Shown here one piece after another: positions 59,976 to 64,000 of a stretch of 64,000 nucleotides of DNA (its first letter is position 1; every line of letters starts with the position of its first letter). The stretch comes from Cryobacterium inferilacus (GTDB lineage Bacteria > Actinomycetota > Actinomycetes > Actinomycetales > Microbacteriaceae). The stretch covers positions 1-64,000 of the forward strand of contig NZ_JAIEUL010000003.1 of the NCBI RefSeq assembly GCF_019599185.1. Reading direction: 5' to 3'. The position numbers and the translations under genes were made by a program. The notes below the pieces were generated by a model. It saw nothing but the letters and a program-made list of their open reading frames with translations. It made no database searches and was not told the DNA's origin.

Positions 59976-61091
59976 TCATCCGCCGATGTAGGACATCTCG
60001 ATCTTGGTGCCAGACGAGCGCACCGCGCCGGTCTGGGCGCTGCGCAGCTGGGAGGCCCTGTCGGTGCGCTGCCGCCAGATGGAGCCCATCGCGGCCGAGA
60101 GCTGCTCGTCGGTGCTGCCGTTGCGGAGCAGCTCGCGCAGGTCATGGCCCTCGCTGGCGAACAGACAGGTGAACAGCTTGCCGTCGGTGCTGACGCGGGC
60201 ACGGGAACAGGTGTGGCAGAACGACTGGGTGACGCTGGAGATCAGCCCGATCTCGCCCTCGCCGTCGAGGTAGCGCCAGCGCCGGCTGGTCTCGCCGGTG
60301 TAGTTGGGCGCCACCTCCTCCAGCGGCAGTTCGGCGTGGATGCGGTCACGCACCTCGCTGGAGGGCAGCACGGCGGCCATGTCCCAGCCGTTGCTCGTAC
60401 CCACGTCCATGAACTCGATGAAGCGCAGGATGTACGGGGTGCCCTTGAAGTGCCTGGCCATGTTGACGATGTCGTGGTCGTTCTGGCCGCGCTTGACCAC
60501 CATGTTGATCTTGATCGGGCCCAGTCCCACGGCGTGCGCGGCGTCGAGGCCGGCCAGAATACGGGACACCGGGAAGTTGACGTCGTTCATGGCCCGGAAG
60601 GTGGCGTCGTCGAGGGAGTCGAGCGACACGGTCACGCGTTTGAGGCCGGCGTCCTTGAGCGCCTGCGCCTTCATCGCCAGGGCGGAGCCGTTGGTGGTGA
60701 GGGCGATGTCGACCGGCTTGCCCGCCGGGGTGCGTAGGGCGGAGAGCATCGCGATGAGCTCTTCCAGGCCCTTCCGCAGCAGCGGTTCGCCGCCGGTGAG
60801 GCGGATCTTCTCCACCCCGTGCGCCACCGAGATGCGGGCCAGCCTGGTCATCTCCTCGAAGGAGAGCATGTCGTCCCTGGGCATGAACGCGAAGTCCTTG
60901 CCGAAGACCTCCTTGGGCATGCAGTACACGCAGCGGAAGTTGCACCGGTCGGTGACGGACAGGCGCAGGTCGTGCAGCGGACGATTGAGGGTGTCCACGA
61001 GCGGCGCATCCGCCGGCCGCGGGGCAGGCGAGACCGGTGCTTCGCCGGCCCGAGGCCTGACGAAGGGCACTGGGAGCGGTGCACCGGACAT
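59976..61091 (-). CDS. moaA: GTP 3',8-cyclase, molybdenum cofactor biosynthesis
   Basis: 371 residues. Radical SAM cluster '[13 protein letters not shown]', C-terminal cluster '[19 protein letters not shown]' and the catalytic C-terminal Gly-Gly ('SYIGG') are all present, so it should be active. '[16 protein letters not shown]' is the SAM-binding GGE region. The first about 40 residues are a Pro-rich extension. It makes the pterin precursor of Moco, needed for example by nitrate reductase. No other moa gene is nearby. Leaderless start (TAGGGT, 6 bases). Confidence 0.95.
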   Translation of the reverse strand: MSGAPLPVPFVRPRAGEAPVSPAPRPADAPLVDTLNRPLHDLRLSVTDRCNFRCVYCMPKEVFGKDFAFMPRDDMLSFEEMTRLARISVAHGVEKIRLTGGEPLLRKGLEELIAMLSALRTPAGKPVDIALTTNGSALAMKAQALKDAGLKRVTVSLDSLDDATFRAMNDVNFPVSRILAGLDAAHAVGLGPIKINMVVKRGQNDHDIVNMARHFKGTPYILRFIEFMDVGTSNGWDMAAVLPSSEVRDRIHAELPLEEVAPNYTGETSRRWRYLDGEGEIGLISSVTQSFCHTCSRARVSTDGKLFTCLFASEGHDLRELLRNGSTDEQLSAAMGSIWRQRTDRASQLRSAQTGAVRSSGTKIEMSYIGG

Positions 61092-61097
61092 ATACCG

Positions 61098-61103
61098 ACC
61101 CTA
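61098..61103 (-). promoter_or_regulatory. -10 box, leaderless start of moaA
   Basis: Minus strand TAGGGT-CGGTAT-ATG. Confidence 0.5.
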
Positions 61104-61168
61104 ACCCCGAACGCCTAATATCCCCGCGAGACCGGATGCGCGGGGCCGGATGCGCGGGGTGGGCGACG

Positions 61169-61789
61169 CTAGATCCAGCCCTGCTGCCAGGCGATCTCCG
61201 CCGCCTCGTGCCTGGATCTGGCGTTGAGCTTGGTCATCGCCGAGGAGAGGTAGTTGCGCACGGTACCGGCCGCGAGGTGCAGCCGGTCGGCGATGTCCTG
61301 CACGCTCATGGTCGACCGGCTGTGCCGCAGGGCGTCGAGCTCGCGGTCGGTGAGCGGGCAGCGTTCGGCCATCAGCGCCGTCGCCGCGATCTCGGGGTCG
61401 ATGTAGCGCCTTCCGGCCACCACCTCGCGGATCACGTTGGCGAGGTCCTCGGCCGGGGTCGACTTGGGCACGAACCCCGAGACCCTGGCCGCCAGGGCCC
61501 GGCGCAGCACGCCAGGGCGGGCGTGCCGGGTGACGATCACGACCTTCGTCGCCACCGTCGAGAGGATGCGGGTCGCCGCCTCGATGCCGTCGGCCTGGGG
61601 CATCTCCAGGTCGAGCAGGCACACGTCCGGTCTGGTCTGCAGCGCGAGCTCGGCCGCCGCGACGCCGTTGTCGACGCTCGCGACCACCTCGATGTCGTCC
61701 TCCAGGCCGAGCAGAGCGCTGAGCGCCCCGCGAATGAGGTGCTCGTCGTCGGCGATGAGCAGCCGGATGACCGGTCGCTGCGCGGTCAC
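61169..61789 (-). CDS. NarL/DesR-type response regulator
   Basis: 206 residues. Receiver: acidic pair in 'RLLIADDEHLIRGAL', phospho-Asp in 'VCLLDLEMPQADG', Thr/Lys switch in 'VVIVTRHARPGV' and 'FVPKSTPAEDLA'. LuxR HTH: 'LTDRELDALRHS', 'SVQDIADRLHLAAGTVRNYL'. It starts with GTG overlapping the kinase stop (GTGA). Output likely includes its own operon and perhaps the divergent small export protein. Confidence 0.92.
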   Translation of the reverse strand: MTAQRPVIRLLIADDEHLIRGALSALLGLEDDIEVVASVDNGVAAAELALQTRPDVCLLDLEMPQADGIEAATRILSTVATKVVIVTRHARPGVLRRALAARVSGFVPKSTPAEDLANVIREVVAGRRYIDPEIAATALMAERCPLTDRELDALRHSRSTMSVQDIADRLHLAAGTVRNYLSSAMTKLNARSRHEAAEIAWQQGWI

Positions 61790-63015
61790 GCGCGGGCCGC
61801 CGTACGCACGGGCACGGTCACCCGCAGCACGAACCGGGTGCCGTCCCTGTCGGTGTCCAGCCGTCCGCCGAGCGCCGCGACCCGGTCCCGCAGTCCGTCC
61901 AGGCCGCTGCTCAAGGTGCGCGCCCGCGCATCCGTGGGCCCCGTGGCCTCGTTGTTACCGATCTCGAGGGTGCTGCCGTCGGTGGTCGTGGTGAGGGTGA
62001 TCGTGGCCTCGTTCGCGTCGCTGTGCCGCAGGATATTGGTCGTCGCCTCACGCACCACGAGCGCGAGCACCCGGCGCACCTCGATGTCGCCGGGCAGCGC
62101 ACCGACCGTGAGCGAGCAGTCGGCGCCGGACGCGGTCAGCACCTCCCTGGCGTTCTCGAGCTCCGACGCCAGGTCCACCTCGCGCAGACCGGCGACCAGA
62201 GAGCGGGTCTCCTCGAGCGCCTGCTTGGCGATGAGTCGGGTCTCGTGCAGGTTCTCGCGCGCGGCATCCGGGTCGACGGCCAGCAGCCGTTCGGCCAGCT
62301 CGGACTTGAGCGCGATCACCTGCAGGTGGTGGCCCTGGATGTCGTGCAGGTCGGCGGCGAATCTGAGTCGCTCCTGCGCCACGGCGAGGTCGGCGGCGAC
62401 CGACCGGTGCCGGTCGAGGGTCACCACGATCTCCCACCACCACAGGCTGGAGATCACCATCAGAGGCAGGAACGCACCGTAGATGAGCAGCACCCAGCCG
62501 CCAGAGGTGCTCTCGGCGTCGACCGGGTTGCCCAGCGACGACGCCAGCAGCGGATGCACCACCGTTGCGACGATGGCGGCCAGGAGCACCAGCCGGCGGC
62601 GGGGCTTGGGCAGCAGGGGTGCGAACGCGTTGACGCTCATCCACAACGAGACGGCGGCGAAGAGGCCGGCTCCGGGGGTGACGAGGCCGAGCAGCCACAC
62701 CGCGACCGCGGGAACGAGCAGAGCGACCGTCCAGGCCGGGCGCGGCATCCCCCCGCCCCGGCCGACGCGCAGGAACCAGCAGTAGCGCACGTGCAGGGCA
62801 GAGGAGAGCAGGACGAGCACCACGAGCGCGGCGTCGCGTCCGTCTTCGGTGGCCGCGAAGTTCGTCGACACGACGCCGAGCAGAACCGCGTCGAGCACCA
62901 CGAAGAAGAAGACGATCGAGCCGAGGGTGTAGGTCCAGGTGGTCTGCACGCTACGTGCCGGCCCGGCCAGGCTCGCAAACTCGCGGGAGGGCTCGCGGGT
63001 CGGCTCGGCAGTCAT
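61786..63015 (-). CDS. DesK-type sensor histidine kinase
   Basis: About 409 residues from ATG 63015, chosen because TACGCT lies exactly six bases upstream; an ATG at 63039 is possible. Six membrane helices in the first about 210 residues with little outside loop (an intramembrane sensor), then HisKA_3 with the phospho-His in 'ADLHDIQGHHLQVIAL' and an HATPase domain ('SDANEATITLTTTTDG', 'GLDGLRDRVAALGGRLD'). DesK-like kinases sense membrane state, antibiotics or cold. Signal unknown here. Confidence 0.9.
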   Translation of the reverse strand: MTAEPTREPSREFASLAGPARSVQTTWTYTLGSIVFFFVVLDAVLLGVVSTNFAATEDGRDAALVVLVLLSSALHVRYCWFLRVGRGGGMPRPAWTVALLVPAVAVWLLGLVTPGAGLFAAVSLWMSVNAFAPLLPKPRRRLVLLAAIVATVVHPLLASSLGNPVDAESTSGGWVLLIYGAFLPLMVISSLWWWEIVVTLDRHRSVAADLAVAQERLRFAADLHDIQGHHLQVIALKSELAERLLAVDPDAARENLHETRLIAKQALEETRSLVAGLREVDLASELENAREVLTASGADCSLTVGALPGDIEVRRVLALVVREATTNILRHSDANEATITLTTTTDGSTLEIGNNEATGPTDARARTLSSGLDGLRDRVAALGGRLDTDRDGTRFVLRVTVPVRTAARA

Positions 63016-63021
63016 GCTGCC

Positions 63022-63047
63022 AGCGTAGAGCAGTGACATTTGTCACG
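63022..63047. promoter_or_regulatory. Kinase promoter with GTGACA palindrome
   Basis: -10 TACGCT (63022-63027, minus strand) and, 6 bases further, the perfect palindrome GTGACA-TT-TGTCAC (63034-63047). A good candidate binding site for the coupled LuxR-type regulator. Confidence 0.5.
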
Positions 63048-63163
63048 GTTCGCGGTGCGAAAGCGCCCGGGATGCGGTGACACGGCGACACTGCGGCCTT
63101 GCCGGGTGGGCTGCGAGGGTGGGATCAGCACCGAAACCCAGACGCACAACGAAAGGCCCGATC

Positions 63164-63637
63164 ATGCAGGACGCACTGCGCGACTTCACCGCTTCCCTTC
63201 CCGAACTGCTGCAGTGGGTGGGCATCGTTCTCGCCGCCGCCATCCCGTTCGTCGAGTCCTACTTCGGAGCCGTCATCGGCGTCGTGGCCGGCCTCAACCC
63301 GGTCGTCGCCATCGCCGCCGCCGTCGTGGGCAATGTGATCTCGATGCTGATCTTCGTGCTCGTCGCCCACCGGGTGCGCACCACGGTGCGCTCCGGCCAG
63401 ACGCCCAAGCCCGAGACGGCCCGCCGGGCCAAGCTGCGCGAACGCTTCGACCGGTACGGTGTGGCCGGCGTGAGCCTGCTCGGCCAGACGCTGCTGCCGA
63501 GCCAGATCACCTCGGCCGCGATGGTGTCGTTCGGGGCCTCCCGCAACGCCGTCATCCTCTGGCAGACCATCTCGATCATCATCTGGGGCGTGCTCTTCGG
63601 TGTGCTGGCCACGGTGGGCGTCACGGTCCTCAGCTAG
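63164..63637 (+). CDS. Small multidrug-export-like membrane protein
   Basis: 157 residues from ATG 63164 with GAAAGG 8 bases upstream. About four membrane segments; a 'GIVLAAAIPFVESYFGAVIGVVAG' pair and a C-terminal 'QTISIIIWGVLFGVLATVGV', with an amphipathic Arg-rich linker between. This matches the Sm_multidrug_ex/DedA-related group often named small multidrug efflux in Microbacteriaceae. Divergent from the histidine-kinase operon by about 150 bases, so possibly its target. Confidence 0.7.
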   Translation: MQDALRDFTASLPELLQWVGIVLAAAIPFVESYFGAVIGVVAGLNPVVAIAAAVVGNVISMLIFVLVAHRVRTTVRSGQTPKPETARRAKLRERFDRYGVAGVSLLGQTLLPSQITSAAMVSFGASRNAVILWQTISIIIWGVLFGVLATVGVTVLS

Positions 63638-63667
63638 CCTCGGGTGCCTCGGCACCCTGGCAGCCAG

Positions 63668-63733
63668 AACTGTTGCCCGTGCGGACAATTGCGCCCGGTA
63701 CGCCGGGCGCAATTGTCCGTTTCGGCAACAGTT
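63668..63733. repeat. Palindromic repeat family B, copy 3 (66 bp)
   Basis: Arms begin AACTGTTGCCCGTGCGGACA and end with GGCAACAGTT, with an inner palindrome GCGCCCGG...CCGGGCGC. The arm changes are partly compensated relative to copies 1 and 2. Confidence 0.85.
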
Positions 63734-63819
63734 GTCGGTGCGCGTCGAAGGCCCTGGCTGTACGCCAAAAAAGTTCTCCACAGAGTGAGATATCCTCACA
63801 CAAAGCTTCGTAATCGGGC

Positions 63820-63825
63820 TATATT
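63820..63825 (+). promoter_or_regulatory. -10 box, leaderless start of the last gene
   Basis: TATATT-CGTGGC-ATG: six-base spacing, as elsewhere in the window. Confidence 0.5.
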
Positions 63826-63831
63826 CGTGGC

Positions 63832-64000
63832 ATGACAACCCAGTCATCCATCGCAGAAACGTTCCCCGTCGGGGCAGCCCCCGACGGTACTGCGGGTGGT
63901 GCGGCGGGTGATGCTGCGGGTGGCGCCGCTGAGGCTGGGGGCGCGGCGGCCGTTGCGGCGGTGCGGGGCGATGCGCTGCAGGAGGCAGCCCGTGCGGTGG
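63832..64000 (+). CDS. Probable HNH endonuclease (DUF222 family), N-terminal part, cut by window end
   Basis: ATG 63832 opens a frame running off the window (56 codons). It is an Ala/Gly-rich leader ('GGAAGDAAGGAAEAGGAAAV') followed by 'RGDALQEAARAV', resembling the start of DUF222/13E12-repeat HNH proteins, which are many-copy in Microbacteriaceae. Too short for certainty; the function call is a guess from the style of the N-terminus and the presence of a repeat just upstream. Confidence 0.35.
   Translation, partial: MTTQSSIAETFPVGAAPDGTAGGAAGDAAGGAAEAGGAAAVAAVRGDALQEAARAV

Overview
This is 64 kb of GC-rich DNA (codon third positions almost always G or C) with dense, often translationally coupled genes. 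Small proteins typical of Microbacteriaceae (a DUF7882-like protein, a 40-residue membrane peptide, an HNH/DUF222-like gene start) point to an actinobacterium of that family. Cryobacterium or a close relative is my best guess; it rests on gene content and style, not on a search. I see no rRNA, tRNA, CRISPR array, phage or transposase gene.

Layout. 1-11.2 kb is mostly housekeeping and transport: the end of a YhgE/Pip-type membrane protein, a methyltransferase with a His-rich insert, a hydrolase, a TetR/DHA2 efflux pair with two operators, a SnoaL-like protein, a SpoU methyltransferase, DedA, mntH-mntR and a HAD phosphatase. 11.2-17.9 kb has a septum-formation-like protein coupled to pyrE, a LysR regulator, a LicD-plus-methyltransferase fusion coupled to a coiled-coil protein, and a NodA-like acyltransferase. 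18.0-23.1 kb is an assimilatory nitrite reductase locus (nirB, nirD) with its own siroheme genes (SUMT fusion, CbiX-like chelatase). 23.4-28.2 kb is a sugar ABC importer with a ROK regulator. It abuts a beheaded Asp23/Gls24 gene whose cell-envelope operon (DUF2273, Asp23-like, DUF6286-like, AmaP-like) continues to 30.1 kb. 30.2-31.5 kb holds a DUF2975/XRE pair and a glycolipid-binding-like protein.

31.6-43.6 kb reads as a reductive pyrimidine (or hydantoin) catabolic island. A two-permease ABC importer, an LLM-type oxidoreductase, dihydropyrimidinase, beta-ureidopropionase, a beta-alanine-type aminotransferase and malonate-semialdehyde dehydrogenase are all on the minus strand, and a MocR regulator diverges from them. 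43.7-46.4 kb is a tandem pair of FAD oxidases. 46.6-52.6 kb is a GH13 alpha-glucosidase with a maltose-type ABC importer under a LacI regulator. 53.1-57.7 kb is a coupled operon for a proposed F420-0 ABC transporter and CofD, where CofD carries a C-terminal ASCH domain. 57.7-64 kb has a membrane protein, a hydrolase, a scar of a copper nitrite reductase next to a Cys-rich regulator, moaA, a DesK/DesR-like two-component pair, a small multidrug-export-like protein and the start of a probable DUF222/HNH gene.

Two signals cut across the window. Eleven genes appear to start leaderless, ten of them with an exact TANNNT box six bases before the start codon. Three families of short palindromic repeats lie between genes, and in places run into genes.
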